Counted from the first letter of the stretch, positions 26,393-36,324 are shown. The stretch: DNA of 64,000 bases from Nostoc sp. NIES-4103 (GCF_002368335.1 NZ_AP018288.1:5041902-5105901); one strand, 5' to 3'. Notes: a model not told the origin generated them from the sequence alone. Translations and numbers: made by a program.

Positions 26393-28069
26393 ATGTATAA
26401 GTCTTTGCGTTTCCACACACCGAAAGCTATTGGTTGTGTTTCTAGCACATTCCTGAGTCTGCTGTTATTAGCAAGTCCTACAGTTATTATGGCTCATGGC
26501 GGACATGGAAATGAATTTCATACTGAAACTGAAGCCACTCATAATAATACTTCTATTCGGGTTGATGCTGACACAGCCAAACGTTTAGGAATTAAAATCG
26601 AGCCAGTCCAGCGTCAAAGGTTAGCCGTAGGTATTAAAACTACTGGGCAAATCGAAACTCTTCCCAGCCAAAAAGTAGAATTAACTACTCCAATTCAGGG
26701 AGCGAAAGTAGTTAAATTGTTGGTAGAACCTGGTGCGTTAGTAAAGCAAGGTCAGCCTGTAGCCGTTGTAACCAGCCCAGATTTAGTGACATTGCGTGTA
26801 GAATCTCAAGAAAAATTAGTACAAGCACAAGCTGATTTACAACAAGCCCAAGCTGACTTAAAATTAGCTCAACAAAACTACGATCGCTATCAACAAATAG
26901 CTACATCTGAAATTGCCCAAGCACAGAGTCAAGTTGATTTTGCCCAAGAAAAGTATAGTAAAGATAAACAATTAGCTGATACTGGCGCTTTACCTCGGCG
27001 TAATGCTTTAGAATCTCAAACTCAGTTAGCACAAGCAAAAGCTGACCTTACCAAAGCATCTAGTCAGCGGGATGTGATTTCGGCAGAAAATCAACTTAAA
27101 CGCGCTCAAGCAGCAGTCCAGCTAGCAAAATCAAATATCATTCGTAGCAGTAATATCTATCAAACCCGACTTTCTCAACTAGGAACTATTGCTAATTCTC
27201 AAGGATTAGTGACAATAACTGCTCCTATCTCTGGTAAGGTTGCTGATAGAGAAGTCACGATTGGGCAAACTTTTAATGATGCTGGTGGCAAACTGATGAC
27301 GATTATTAATGATAGTCAACTTTTTGCAACAGCGAACATTTATGAAAAAGATTTAAGCAAGGTTAGAACTGGTCAAAGAATTATTTTAAAAGTTGCTAGT
27401 CTGAGCGATCGCACTTTTTCAGGTCAAATTTCCCGCATTGGTACCGTGGTAGAAGGAGACACAAGAATTGTACCAGTACAAGCACAAGTGAATAACTCTC
27501 TTGGGCAACTCAAATCTGGAATGTTTGCAGAACTGGAAATTTTAACAAACCAAACATCACCAGCTATTTTAGTTATTCCTACCTCAGCAGTAGTTGATGC
27601 CAACAATAAAAAAGTTGTCTATTTGGAAAATGGTAATGCTTTCCAAGCTGTTGAAGTGACTCTAGGGCAAACTTCTGGAGATATGGTTGAGGTTAAAAGT
27701 GGTTTGTTTGAGGGGGATATGATTGTCACTCAACGCGCACCACAACTTTATGCCCAATCATTGCGGGGTGGGGGGGAAGTTGAGGAGCAGGGGAGGGAGG
27801 GAGCAGAAGAGAAACAAGTCAGTTCTAATTCGTCGCTTCCCTGGTTGGCTGGAGTTGGGGTTGGAGTTGCAATAGCTACTATCGCTTTTATGGGTGGTGT
27901 TTTCTGGTCAAACCGACGTAACAAGCCTCAATTATTATCTGCGATGGTGGAGCCTACGCAGAACACATTACCAGATTCTTCTAATAGTTCTGCAAACCCA
28001 GATAATAACCATCACGCATCTGATTCTGAACCAAAATTCACCATTATCAATAAAAATACTCAACTATAA
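26393..28069 (+). CDS. RND efflux periplasmic adaptor (CopB/CzcB-like)
   Basis: This 558-residue membrane-fusion protein links the inner-membrane RND pump to an outer-membrane channel. It has a signal/anchor segment (about 15-35) and a His-rich stretch AHGGHGNEFHTETEATHN that could bind metal. A lipoyl-like half-motif VVKLLVEPGALVKQGQPVAVV comes next. A long Gln/Ala coiled-coil hairpin (about 125-255) is followed by the second lipoyl half and beta-barrel (ITAPISGKVADREVTIGQTF). A C-terminal membrane segment (PWLAGVGVGVAIATIAFMGG) and polar tail are unusual additions. ATG 26393 follows AAGGA by 12 bases; a TTG at 26384 is also open. It is first gene of the efflux operon. Confidence 0.92.
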   Translation: MYKSLRFHTPKAIGCVSSTFLSLLLLASPTVIMAHGGHGNEFHTETEATHNNTSIRVDADTAKRLGIKIEPVQRQRLAVGIKTTGQIETLPSQKVELTTPIQGAKVVKLLVEPGALVKQGQPVAVVTSPDLVTLRVESQEKLVQAQADLQQAQADLKLAQQNYDRYQQIATSEIAQAQSQVDFAQEKYSKDKQLADTGALPRRNALESQTQLAQAKADLTKASSQRDVISAENQLKRAQAAVQLAKSNIIRSSNIYQTRLSQLGTIANSQGLVTITAPISGKVADREVTIGQTFNDAGGKLMTIINDSQLFATANIYEKDLSKVRTGQRIILKVASLSDRTFSGQISRIGTVVEGDTRIVPVQAQVNNSLGQLKSGMFAELEILTNQTSPAILVIPTSAVVDANNKKVVYLENGNAFQAVEVTLGQTSGDMVEVKSGLFEGDMIVTQRAPQLYAQSLRGGGEVEEQGREGAEEKQVSSNSSLPWLAGVGVGVAIATIAFMGGVFWSNRRNKPQLLSAMVEPTQNTLPDSSNSSANPDNNHHASDSEPKFTIINKNTQL

Positions 28070-28071
28070 AA

Positions 28072-31000
28072 ATGCTGAGTGCGATTATCAAATGGGCGAT
28101 CGCTCGCCGTTGGTTAGTCATCCTTGGTACAATTATCCTGACTATTTGGATATTTCGGACAATTATCCAAATGCCCTTGGATGTATTTCCTAGCTTTGCA
28201 CCACCGCAAGTTGAAATTCAAACAGAAGCACCAGGACTTGCACCAGAAGAAATCGAATCTTTGGTCACTTTATCAATTGAAAGTGCAATTAATGGTACTC
28301 CGGGAGTCACAGCAGTACGCTCATCTTCAGCTGCGGGAATATCCGTTGTCAAAGTTATCTTTAACTGGGGTACTGATATCTATCAAGCTCGGCAATTAGT
28401 AACAGAGCGATTACAACAAAGTTATAGTAAGCTGCCTTCAGGGGTAGAAACACCGCAAATTTCCCCTACAAGTTCTCCTATTGGCACTGTCTTACAATAT
28501 GCTTTTACTTCCCAAAATACTCCTTTGATGGAAGTGCGGCGGCTTGTTGATTGGCAAGTGACAAATCGCCTGTTAGCTGTGCCTGGTGTTAGTCAAGTTG
28601 TGGCGTATGGTGGCGATGTCCGCCAATATCAAGTATTAGTTGATCCAGCAAAATTAAGAGCCTTTAATGTCACTTTAGAAGATGTAGAACAAGCTGCCAA
28701 AGCTGCCAATATTAATGCTCCTGGTGGCTATTTAATTACTCCTGACCGAGAAAAGTTAATTCGAGGAATTGGACGAATAGAATCTATTGAAGAATTAAAG
28801 CAATCAGTAATTACTGCTCGCAATGGTACACCTGTGAAAATTTCTGATGTAGCTGATGTGCAAATTGGTGCAGCTATTAAACGAGGTGATGGCAGTTTTA
28901 ATGGTGAAAAGGCAGTTATTGTAATGATTAATAAACAGCCTCAAGTTGATACTCCTACTGTCACCCGTGCCATAGAAGCCGCAATGTCAGAGATTCAAAC
29001 AGGATTACCGAAAGATATCAAATTTTTCCCAACTTTTCGTCAAGAAAACTATATTGATGCTTCTATAGAAAATGTTCGAGAAGCTTTAGTTGAAGGTAGC
29101 ATGATTGTTGCTTTAATTCTCATTCCTTTTTTAATGAATTGGCGCAACTTAGCTATTTGTTTAACTGCCCTACCTTTATCTTTGTTAATAGGAGTATTAT
29201 TACTCAATTGGTTGGGACAAGGTTTAAATACTATGACTTTGGGAGGGTTAGCAGTAGCAATTGGTTCAGCCGTTGATGATGCAATTGTTGATGCTGAGAA
29301 TGTTTACCGTAACTTGCGAGAAAATAAATATTCTCCTCACCCGCGCCCGGTTTTAGATGTTGTATTTGATGGCTGTCAAGAAGTACGCGATTCAGTATTT
29401 GGAGCTACCATAATTACGATAGTTGTGTTCTCGCCAGTTTTTGCTTTGACTGGTGTTGAAGGTAGCATTTTTATCCCTATGGGATTAGGTTATATGGTAG
29501 CAGTAATCGCCTCAAGTATCACAGCATTGACGGTGACTCCGGCTTTATGTGCTATTTTACTGCCTTATGGTCGCTTGCCAGAAACAGAACCTTGGGTAGC
29601 GAGATTTTTTAAGCGACTTTACTATCCTTTATTAACATTTTCTCTCAAACGTTCAGGAATTGTTTTAAGTTTAGCGATCGCTAGTGTGGTAGCTGCTGCT
29701 TTGATTGTCCCTACCTTTGGCAGAATATTTTTACCAGAGTTTCAAGAGCAAACTTTAGTAAATACCCTAACTCTTTATCCGGGGGTTTCTCTGGAAGCTA
29801 CTAATGCAGCCGGTGAAGCACTTCAGAACGCACTTAAGGAAGACTCTAGATTTCCTTATGTGCAGTTGCGTTCTGGACGTGCGCCAGGCGACTCTGATGC
29901 GGCGGGAGTAAATTTAGCACATTTGGACATTGAGTTAAGCGAAGCAGGGATGAAAGACAGGAAGGGAACGATAGAGAAGCTACGAAAGGAATTTGCTAAA
30001 TTACCAGGAGTAGCACCAAACATTGGCGGTTTTATCTCCCATCGCATGGATGAAGTGTTATCTGGAGTTAGGAGTGCGATCGCAGTTAAAATTTTCGGTG
30101 CTGATTTAGAACAACTCCGCACCATTGGGAAACAAGTTGATGATGTGATGAAAACCGTGAATGGAGTTGTAGATTTACAACTAGAACCCCAAATCCCAAT
30201 TGAACAAATACAAATTAAGTTTAATCGTGCTGCTGCATCACGATATGGTTTAACTATAGGAAAATTGTCGGAAATTATTGAAACTGCTCTCAAGGGACGA
30301 GTAGTTTCTCAAATTCTAGAAAAACAACAAACTTTCGATTTAGTTGTCTGGTTAAAGCCAGATGTACGGCAAAACTTGGATAGTATTGGCAACTTATTAG
30401 TTGATACACCCAATGGGCAACCAATTCCTCTCGCACAGGTTGCTGCAATTGAAAGCGGTACCGGTGCGAACACTATCAATAGAGAAAATGTATCTCGATT
30501 GATTGTAGTTTCTGCTAATGCTAGTGGTAGAGATTTACGTTCTATTGTCAATGAAATTCAAACTAAAGTTAAGCAAAAAGTACAGATACCTGCTGGTTAT
30601 TATATTCAATATGCAGGACAATTTGAGGCAGAAGAAAGAGCAACTCAAAATATTTTAATTTCGAGTGCGATCGCTTTTGTAGCAATTACAGTCATCATGT
30701 ATCTTTCAGTCAAATCTATTCCTTCTACCGCCATGATTATGATTAACTTGCCATTAGCATTAGTAGGAGGAGTATTTTCCGTAGCTTTGACAGGTAAAGT
30801 TTTATCTATCGCTTCTCTAGTAGGTTTTGTCACCTTATTCGGTGTTGCTACCCGCAATGGTTTGTTACTTGTGGATAATTACAATACTAAATTTGGTGAA
30901 GGTATACCACTTAAAGAAGTTTTAATTAAAGGCTCAATGGAACGCTTAAACGCCATTTTGATGACAGCTTTTACCTCTGCTTTAGGATTAGCACCTTTAG

Positions 31001-31188
31001 TAATTGAAAGTGGCCCTGGAAAAGAAATTTTACAACCACTTTCGATAGTTGTATTAGGCGGCTTGTTTACTTCTACGGCATTAACTTTAATGATATTACC
31101 AGCTTTATATGCCAAATTTGGGAAATTATTGCTACCTCAGCGTATTACGCCAGTTGTAGAGAATGGCAAAGGATTCGATTTGTTTTAG
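28072..31188 (+). CDS. Heavy-metal RND efflux pump (CusA/CzcA family)
   Basis: This 1038-residue proton-driven inner-membrane pump exports metal ions with the adaptor two bases upstream. It opens with IIKWAIARRWLVILGTIIL and shows the family's MPLDVFPSFAPPQVEIQTEA. Charged transmembrane helix 4 reads IGSAVDDAIVDAENVYRNL, the D-D-E pattern of heavy-metal RND pumps. Twelve membrane segments and two large periplasmic loops fit the normal plan and length. Copper/silver versus cobalt/zinc/nickel cannot be decided by eye. The operon layout resembles Synechocystis copBAC, which favours copper. No outer-membrane TolC-like gene is in the cluster. Confidence 0.94.
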   Translation: MLSAIIKWAIARRWLVILGTIILTIWIFRTIIQMPLDVFPSFAPPQVEIQTEAPGLAPEEIESLVTLSIESAINGTPGVTAVRSSSAAGISVVKVIFNWGTDIYQARQLVTERLQQSYSKLPSGVETPQISPTSSPIGTVLQYAFTSQNTPLMEVRRLVDWQVTNRLLAVPGVSQVVAYGGDVRQYQVLVDPAKLRAFNVTLEDVEQAAKAANINAPGGYLITPDREKLIRGIGRIESIEELKQSVITARNGTPVKISDVADVQIGAAIKRGDGSFNGEKAVIVMINKQPQVDTPTVTRAIEAAMSEIQTGLPKDIKFFPTFRQENYIDASIENVREALVEGSMIVALILIPFLMNWRNLAICLTALPLSLLIGVLLLNWLGQGLNTMTLGGLAVAIGSAVDDAIVDAENVYRNLRENKYSPHPRPVLDVVFDGCQEVRDSVFGATIITIVVFSPVFALTGVEGSIFIPMGLGYMVAVIASSITALTVTPALCAILLPYGRLPETEPWVARFFKRLYYPLLTFSLKRSGIVLSLAIASVVAAALIVPTFGRIFLPEFQEQTLVNTLTLYPGVSLEATNAAGEALQNALKEDSRFPYVQLRSGRAPGDSDAAGVNLAHLDIELSEAGMKDRKGTIEKLRKEFAKLPGVAPNIGGFISHRMDEVLSGVRSAIAVKIFGADLEQLRTIGKQVDDVMKTVNGVVDLQLEPQIPIEQIQIKFNRAAASRYGLTIGKLSEIIETALKGRVVSQILEKQQTFDLVVWLKPDVRQNLDSIGNLLVDTPNGQPIPLAQVAAIESGTGANTINRENVSRLIVVSANASGRDLRSIVNEIQTKVKQKVQIPAGYYIQYAGQFEAEERATQNILISSAIAFVAITVIMYLSVKSIPSTAMIMINLPLALVGGVFSVALTGKVLSIASLVGFVTLFGVATRNGLLLVDNYNTKFGEGIPLKEVLIKGSMERLNAILMTAFTSALGLAPLVIESGPGKEILQPLSIVVLGGLFTSTALTLMILPALYAKFGKLLLPQRITPVVENGKGFDLF

Positions 31189-31242
31189 TTAAGCATAAAG
31201 CAACTAGGTTTCTACTCAGCACTTTGTTACGGAAATAAACCA

Positions 31243-31734
31243 ATGAAAACATTAAAAACTAGCTTAATTATTCTTGGAAGTTTCGGGCTATTATTAGGAT
31301 CTTGTAGTAATACTAATCAAGTAGCTAATATAGAAAATAGTTCAGCTACTTCTACTTCAACTACTAAAACTCCATCTGTTCCCCCTTCATCTGCTACTAA
31401 AACAGATAGTGAACATGGTGCATCTCATGGAGGACAAGTTGTAGAGACAGGTAGCTATCATCTAGAATTTGTGCAAGAGAAGGAAGCAAGCGCAACTCAC
31501 ATAGATTTATACCTGCTAAAAGGTGAAAATCACCAAACAGTACCTAATGCAAAAGTAACGGCTCAAGTTCAGCTACCTAATGGACAACAAAAGACAATTC
31601 CCTTATCCTATGATACCGATGGAAAACATTACACAGCAAAGTTAACTGAAAAAGCAACTGGTCAATATCAGGTAAAAGTTATTGCTGACATTGGAGGCGA
31701 AAAAGTAAATGGTAGATTTACTTTTGCTCAATAA
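31243..31734 (+). CDS. Small His-containing lipoprotein of the efflux operon
   Basis: This 163-residue protein has a lipobox (FGLLLGSCSN, Cys at about 21), so it is probably lipid-anchored outside the inner membrane. A Ser/Thr linker and SEHGASHGGQVVETG, a possible metal site, follow. A ~90-residue beta-sandwich-like domain contains HIDLYLLKGENHQTVPNAKV and KHYTAKLTEKATGQYQVKV. The fold pattern recalls YtkA/FixH-like domains, but I do not recognise the family firmly. It lies 54 bases after the pump and before the two-component genes, the place that copC holds in copBAC operons. A metal chaperone or pump accessory role is inferred. Confidence 0.75.
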   Translation: MKTLKTSLIILGSFGLLLGSCSNTNQVANIENSSATSTSTTKTPSVPPSSATKTDSEHGASHGGQVVETGSYHLEFVQEKEASATHIDLYLLKGENHQTVPNAKVTAQVQLPNGQQKTIPLSYDTDGKHYTAKLTEKATGQYQVKVIADIGGEKVNGRFTFAQ

Positions 31735-31793
31735 AATTATAGTAAACATGTTAACTATCAATTACAGATAGATGATGCAATAATTCTGTAAAT

Positions 31794-32498
31794 ATGAGGA
31801 TACTGTTAGTTGAAGATGAGCCAGATTTAGGGTCTGCTATTAAACGAACTTTAAATCAACAAAAGTATTTAGTTGATTGGGTGATGGATGGTAATGAAGC
31901 ATGGATTTACTTAGAAAATAGCTCGGCACAATATACAGTAGCGATTCTCGATTGGATGCTTCCAGGCATTACTGGTTTAGAATTGTGTCAAAGACTGCGT
32001 TATGAAGGAAATCCTCTTCCTATCTTGATGTTAACAGCTAAAGATAGGATGGAAGATAAAGTTACTGGCTTGGATGCGGGTGCTGATGACTACTTGGTGA
32101 AGCCTTTTGGGATGATAGAATTGCTAGCACGATTGCGGGCTTTACAGCGCCGTTCTCCCCATTTCCAACCTCAACAATTGACTGTTGGTCATTTAACTCT
32201 AGATTATGGCAACAGTACAGTCATAAGACAAAATATAACAGGTGAGCAGCAAACAATTCTTTTAACTAATAAAGAATTCCAACTATTAGAATATTTGATG
32301 AAGCACCCCAACCAGATTGTTTCTACTGAACAAATTCGCAATCAAATATGGGAAGTTAATGCCGAATCTAGTAGCAACGTAGTGGCGGCACAAATACGTT
32401 TGTTACGCCGCAAACTCACCAATAGCAACTGTCCTAACCTAATTGAAACTTTGCACGGTATGGGATATCGTCTTAAGTTCACTAATGAATCAAAATAA
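31794..32498 (+). CDS. OmpR/PhoB-family response regulator
   Basis: This 234-residue regulator has a receiver domain starting MRILLVEDEPDLG, with phospho-acceptor Asp in VAILDWMLPGITGL (about 53) and the conserved Lys in YLVKPFG (about 101). A winged-helix DNA-binding domain follows (about 125-230; LTNKEFQLLEYLMKHPNQIV and VVAAQIRLLRRKL). Its stop overlaps the start of the sensor gene by 14 bases, so the pair is translated together. It probably controls the upstream efflux genes through the TTTCAT-N5-TTTCAT repeat at 26274. It resembles CopR/RppA-type cyanobacterial regulators. Confidence 0.94.
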   Translation: MRILLVEDEPDLGSAIKRTLNQQKYLVDWVMDGNEAWIYLENSSAQYTVAILDWMLPGITGLELCQRLRYEGNPLPILMLTAKDRMEDKVTGLDAGADDYLVKPFGMIELLARLRALQRRSPHFQPQQLTVGHLTLDYGNSTVIRQNITGEQQTILLTNKEFQLLEYLMKHPNQIVSTEQIRNQIWEVNAESSSNVVAAQIRLLRRKLTNSNCPNLIETLHGMGYRLKFTNESK

Positions 32499-33897
32499 AC
32501 TGTTTCGGCTCACTCGCATTCGTTTAGCTTTGTCTTACGCCATTGTTATGGGTTTGATTTTAAGCCTATGTGCCTTTGGTTTTTACAGAGCTGTGTTTCA
32601 TGCTCATGTGGTGGCTTTAGACAGCGAAATCGAGTCTGTAGCGGGAACACTGCACGATAGTCTTGAACTCAAACTACAGTCACCCGGACGTTTAGAACCT
32701 TTAGCAGTTAAGCTATTTCCAAATATAGATAACTGTGGAATTCAAGCTACTAATTGTATTCAACAACAGCCGCATCCTCAACGCCATCTGCTTGGTATTG
32801 TTACTAAAACTAGCTACTATATACGTTTTTTTAATACTTCAGGAAAATTAATTGCTAACGCTGGTTATTATCCGGAAGGATTACCTGATATTTTTAATCA
32901 AAAAACTTGGCAATTTTACAGAGATAATAAAGGTCAAGAATACCATCAAATTACGCTATCGCTGCATACCCAAAATAATCAAGATTGGGGATATATGCAA
33001 GTAGGGCGAAGTCTAGAAGAATTTAATCATTACTTGGATAGTGTCAAACTAATTTTGGTATTAGGATTGCCAATGGCGATGGCTATGATTGCTGGTGCTA
33101 GTTGGTGGTTATCTGGATTAGCTATGCAGCCAATTTATCAATCCTATCGACAAATTCAACAGTTTACAGCAGATGCTGCACATGAGTTACGAACGCCTTT
33201 AGCTGCAACAGGTGCAACGGTAGAATCAGCACTTTTAATGTCACAAATCGACCCAGAAGAAACACGGGATATATTGCAAACTATACAACGTCAAAATCAA
33301 AGACTAACAACTTTAGTCGTTGATTTATTGATGTTAGCGCGTTTAGATAGACAAGCCCAAAAATTACAGCGTGAAGTTTGTTGTCTAAATGATATTGTTA
33401 GCGATTTAATTGAGGAGTTTGAAGCAATGGCAACTGCCGCAGGAATAAAGTTGACATCTTCAATACAAGTGAATCAAAATGTGAATATTACAGGAAATTG
33501 TGACCAGCTTTACCGATTGGTTTCTAATTTAATTGTCAATGCAATACAATACACACCCAGAGGAGGAGAAGTAACGGTTGTATTAGACTTCAATGACTAT
33601 TATGCTGTAATTAAAGTGCAAGATACAGGTATTGGTATCCCAAAACACGAACTGACTCGAATTTTTGATCGTTTTTATCGGGTAAGTAGCGATCGCTCTC
33701 GTAGCGGTGGTGGTTCTGGCTTAGGATTAGCTATTGTTCACGCTATTACTCAAGCACATCACGGCAGCATAGATGTGCAAAGTGAATTAGGTAAAGGCAG
33801 TACCTTTACTATCAAGTTACCACTCAATATGCATCTGCTTGATGGTGTTCGTTCTACCTACTTGTTTAAGATGTTGTCCAATGCCAAACATAAATAG
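32485..33897 (+). CDS. Membrane sensor histidine kinase of the efflux operon
   Basis: This 470-residue kinase has two membrane segments (about 12-35 and 185-210) bracketing a ~150-residue periplasmic sensor region with two cysteines (NIDNCGIQATNCIQQQPHP) near histidines, plausible metal ligands. The phospho-acceptor is in DAAHELRTPLAA. The ATPase boxes are LIVNAIQYTP, VQDTGIGIP, IFDRFYRV and GSGLGLAIV. No full HAMP domain is evident between membrane segment two and the H box. ATG 32485, inside the regulator gene, begins the natural basic N-terminus (MNQNKLFRLTRIRL). It pairs with the adjacent regulator; CopS/RppB-like, signal probably a metal ion. Confidence 0.93.
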   Translation: MNQNKLFRLTRIRLALSYAIVMGLILSLCAFGFYRAVFHAHVVALDSEIESVAGTLHDSLELKLQSPGRLEPLAVKLFPNIDNCGIQATNCIQQQPHPQRHLLGIVTKTSYYIRFFNTSGKLIANAGYYPEGLPDIFNQKTWQFYRDNKGQEYHQITLSLHTQNNQDWGYMQVGRSLEEFNHYLDSVKLILVLGLPMAMAMIAGASWWLSGLAMQPIYQSYRQIQQFTADAAHELRTPLAATGATVESALLMSQIDPEETRDILQTIQRQNQRLTTLVVDLLMLARLDRQAQKLQREVCCLNDIVSDLIEEFEAMATAAGIKLTSSIQVNQNVNITGNCDQLYRLVSNLIVNAIQYTPRGGEVTVVLDFNDYYAVIKVQDTGIGIPKHELTRIFDRFYRVSSDRSRSGGGSGLGLAIVHAITQAHHGSIDVQSELGKGSTFTIKLPLNMHLLDGVRSTYLFKMLSNAKHK

Positions 33898-34151
33898 TTA
33901 AAGTTGCTTTTTGAGTGCTATTCACTTTCAAGAAATATAGGAAGTGGGGAGTGGGAAAAGAAAGTGTTTATTTGCTTTATAACAGGCGGTGCGTCGCCAG
34001 TGGGTTAGTTTCGAGCAACACAGTGAACAGGAAAGGGGCAAGGAAGTGTTTGTTTCATATGTTGTGGGTTTCAAACAACCTCTGGTCAAGAGCGCAAATA
34101 TGCTGAGAATAATTTGCTATTTTATTGTTAAAAGCTGAAGTTTACATATAT

Positions 34152-35123
34152 ATGAATCGCTCTGCCTGCCTGATATTTAATCCGGTTGCGGGTCAAGGTG
34201 ACCCAGAACAGGAACTACTCCAGATTAGGACTTTGTTAGAGTCGGAAATTGACTTAGATATTTATTTAACAACAGAAGAAGTCGGCGCTGACGAACTGGC
34301 GCAAGCAGCAGTAGAACGAGGTGTAGATGCAATTATAGCTTCTGGGGGTGATGGTACTCTCTCAGCAGCAGCAGCAGCAGTGGTAGCCACTGATATTCCG
34401 TTTGGTATTATTTCTCGCGGTACAGCTAACGCTTTCGCCACAGCTTTAAGGATTCCAGATACAATCGAAGCGGCTTGTCAGACAATATTGCAAGGATTCA
34501 CCAAGAATGTGGATGTAGCTTATTGCAATGGTCTACCTATGGTACTGCTGGCTGGTGTCGGTTTTGAGGCTGAAACTGTAGAAAAAGCAGACCGAGAAGC
34601 AAAAAAGCGCTTCGGTATCATGGCGTACATCTTAGCAGGAATCCAGCAACTCCGCGAATTAGAGAGTTTTGATGTAGAGATTGAAACCGAGGATAAGATA
34701 ATTAAAACTACTGCCTCAGCAGTGACAGTGGCAAACGCAGCTCCTCCCACTTCAGTATTAGCTCAAGGCCCAGCAGGTATCGTCTATGATGATGGATTAT
34801 TAGATTTAACAATAGTAGCTCCAGCTAGTAAAGCCGGAGCGATCGCTGCTACATATCACCTGTTTCAAACAGCTTCTTCAGGCACGGCCGCAGAAAGAGA
34901 TGACATCGGCTACTTACGAGCCAAAAAAGTCAAAATTACCACAGATCCACCGCAAAAGGTTGTCTTAGATGGTGAGATGATTGGCACAACACCCATTGAA
35001 GTTGAGTGTGTACCAGCAGGCTTAAGGATTTTTGTGCCATCAGTAGAAGAAACTGAGCCTGCGGAAAAACTAGAAGGACTGCCAAATTTGAGTGTTGAAT
35101 TAAAAAACCCATCACAGGAGTGA
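34152..35123 (+). CDS. YegS/BmrU-family lipid kinase (diacylglycerol kinase-like)
   Basis: This 323-residue soluble kinase would phosphorylate a lipid such as diacylglycerol at the membrane surface. It opens CLIFNPVAGQGDPEQEL. The nucleotide motif ASGGDGTLSAAAAAV lies near residue 60, followed by FGIISRGTANAFATALRIP. The C-terminal domain has GPAGIVYDDGLLDLTIVAP, DPPQKVVLDGEMI and the closing VPAGLRIFVP of the family. ATG 34152 starts the conserved domain; an upstream ATG at 34125 is weaker. No methylglyoxal synthase gene follows, although I recall that pairing in other cyanobacteria. Confidence 0.9.
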   Translation: MNRSACLIFNPVAGQGDPEQELLQIRTLLESEIDLDIYLTTEEVGADELAQAAVERGVDAIIASGGDGTLSAAAAAVVATDIPFGIISRGTANAFATALRIPDTIEAACQTILQGFTKNVDVAYCNGLPMVLLAGVGFEAETVEKADREAKKRFGIMAYILAGIQQLRELESFDVEIETEDKIIKTTASAVTVANAAPPTSVLAQGPAGIVYDDGLLDLTIVAPASKAGAIAATYHLFQTASSGTAAERDDIGYLRAKKVKITTDPPQKVVLDGEMIGTTPIEVECVPAGLRIFVPSVEETEPAEKLEGLPNLSVELKNPSQE

Positions 35124-35307
35124 GGGGAATTGGGAATTGGGAATCGGGAATGGGTAAATAATTTAACTTTTAACCTCCTGCTTCCTTTTTCAGGAAAGCT
35201 AAACCACATGTTTATTGCATAATTACTCGTGTACTTCTAAGTCGAAGCAAGCTACGCATAGCGTCTGCGCCAGCAGAAGGCTATTGAACCATGACTGTCA
35301 TCAATCA

Positions 35308-35766
35308 TTAGTCAACACAATTAGATATTGTTGCTTGTAATTGACTTTCGAGATTTGCACGCAACCACAAATCTGCTACCGACCAAACCCAGAACTTATT
35401 TGGAGGTTCCACAAAATCTTCTTGTTTATGGGTAACGATCGCATCCAGTTGGCGATCGCTAACACAGATTAACTCTACAGCAGATTCAAAATCTCTCACT
35501 CTTAGCGATCGCGCTTTTTGCAAGATAGTCTGATCAACAACACAGATTTGGATTTTCTCTTGTAACCAATTTACTACTATCTCAGCAATATTACTATTAT
35601 TGAAACGACTGGTATAGGCATCAATTTTTTCCCACCCCACATCTGTTAAGTGCATCTGAATGGATGGATGTACTATATCCAATAATTTTCTGACATCTTC
35701 TCCAAATTCATGGCGATTCATCAAAGCTTCTAATATTAAATCAGTATCTACTAAAATCCTGATCAC
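35308..35766 (-). CDS. PIN-domain protein, orphan
   Basis: This 152-residue protein begins IRILVDTDLILEALMNRHEF, carrying the first acidic residue of a PIN-domain nuclease. Further acidic residues are Glu in RDFESAVELICV and Asp in SDRQLDAIVTHKQEDF, the expected spacing for a four-acid metal site. PIN proteins often act as VapC toxins cutting RNA, but no antitoxin-like gene is adjacent. A lone PIN gene may be a decayed toxin-antitoxin locus or an independent RNase. The C-terminus (NKFWVWSVADLWLRANLES) is longer than in minimal VapC. Confidence 0.78.
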   Translation of the reverse strand: MIRILVDTDLILEALMNRHEFGEDVRKLLDIVHPSIQMHLTDVGWEKIDAYTSRFNNSNIAEIVVNWLQEKIQICVVDQTILQKARSLRVRDFESAVELICVSDRQLDAIVTHKQEDFVEPPNKFWVWSVADLWLRANLESQLQATISNCVD

Positions 35767-36324
35767 TTTTTACTCCTCTTATGAACCGATAAATCTAGTG
35801 TCAGAAAGCTGCTAATATGCGTTTAGTTAAATCGCTAATGCTAAGAACTAATCAGTAGTCAATTGTTTGGCTATTAACAAATGAATACGCGAACTGATAA
35901 CCAAAACGATGCAAATTTAAACATGTATTAGCCTGATAGCAGCTTTTCAATTTGGCATGGACATAATTAAGTACAACCTGAAAGAACCATATTTCAGATA
36001 AGATGTCAAATTTTTCAAAAGATATAGATGCTGTAAAAATAAAAACAGGCTTTAACATTACTCTGCCTGAGATTGACTATAAACTCATTTGACGGCAAAT
36101 GTTTTTTTGTAGTTCCAACTGATAACAAGTATCTTTGGTTAGGCAAATATGCAAAAGTAAAAAGAAAGCAACAAGGAACTATATCAGTACTATTTCTTTA
36201 CTCTTCCCCTGATTTGGTAAAAATACTCAGTTAGGAAAGTAATATAAATCTATGATCAATTTCAACAGATATAAGGTATTCTTCAATTATTAAACTGGTT
36301 ACTGGTGTAATCAGAGCATGTTGT
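35767..36324. other. AT-rich intergenic region without a recognised gene
   Basis: About 560 bases between the divergent PIN and MoaD-like genes. An open frame of 68 codons on the minus strand (35852-36058) has no recognisable motif, is AT-rich and lacks a clear ribosome binding site, so I do not call it. The region should contain both promoters. Confidence 0.4.

Noticed and set aside
33915..34106. 63-codon plus-strand frame between the sensor kinase and the lipid kinase
   Set aside because: No motif, no clear ribosome binding site, and composition unlike neighbouring genes; left as intergenic.
35852..36058. 68-codon minus-strand frame MLKPVFIFTASISFEKFDIL...
   Set aside because: AT-rich with no recognisable motif or start signal; could be real but cannot be supported.
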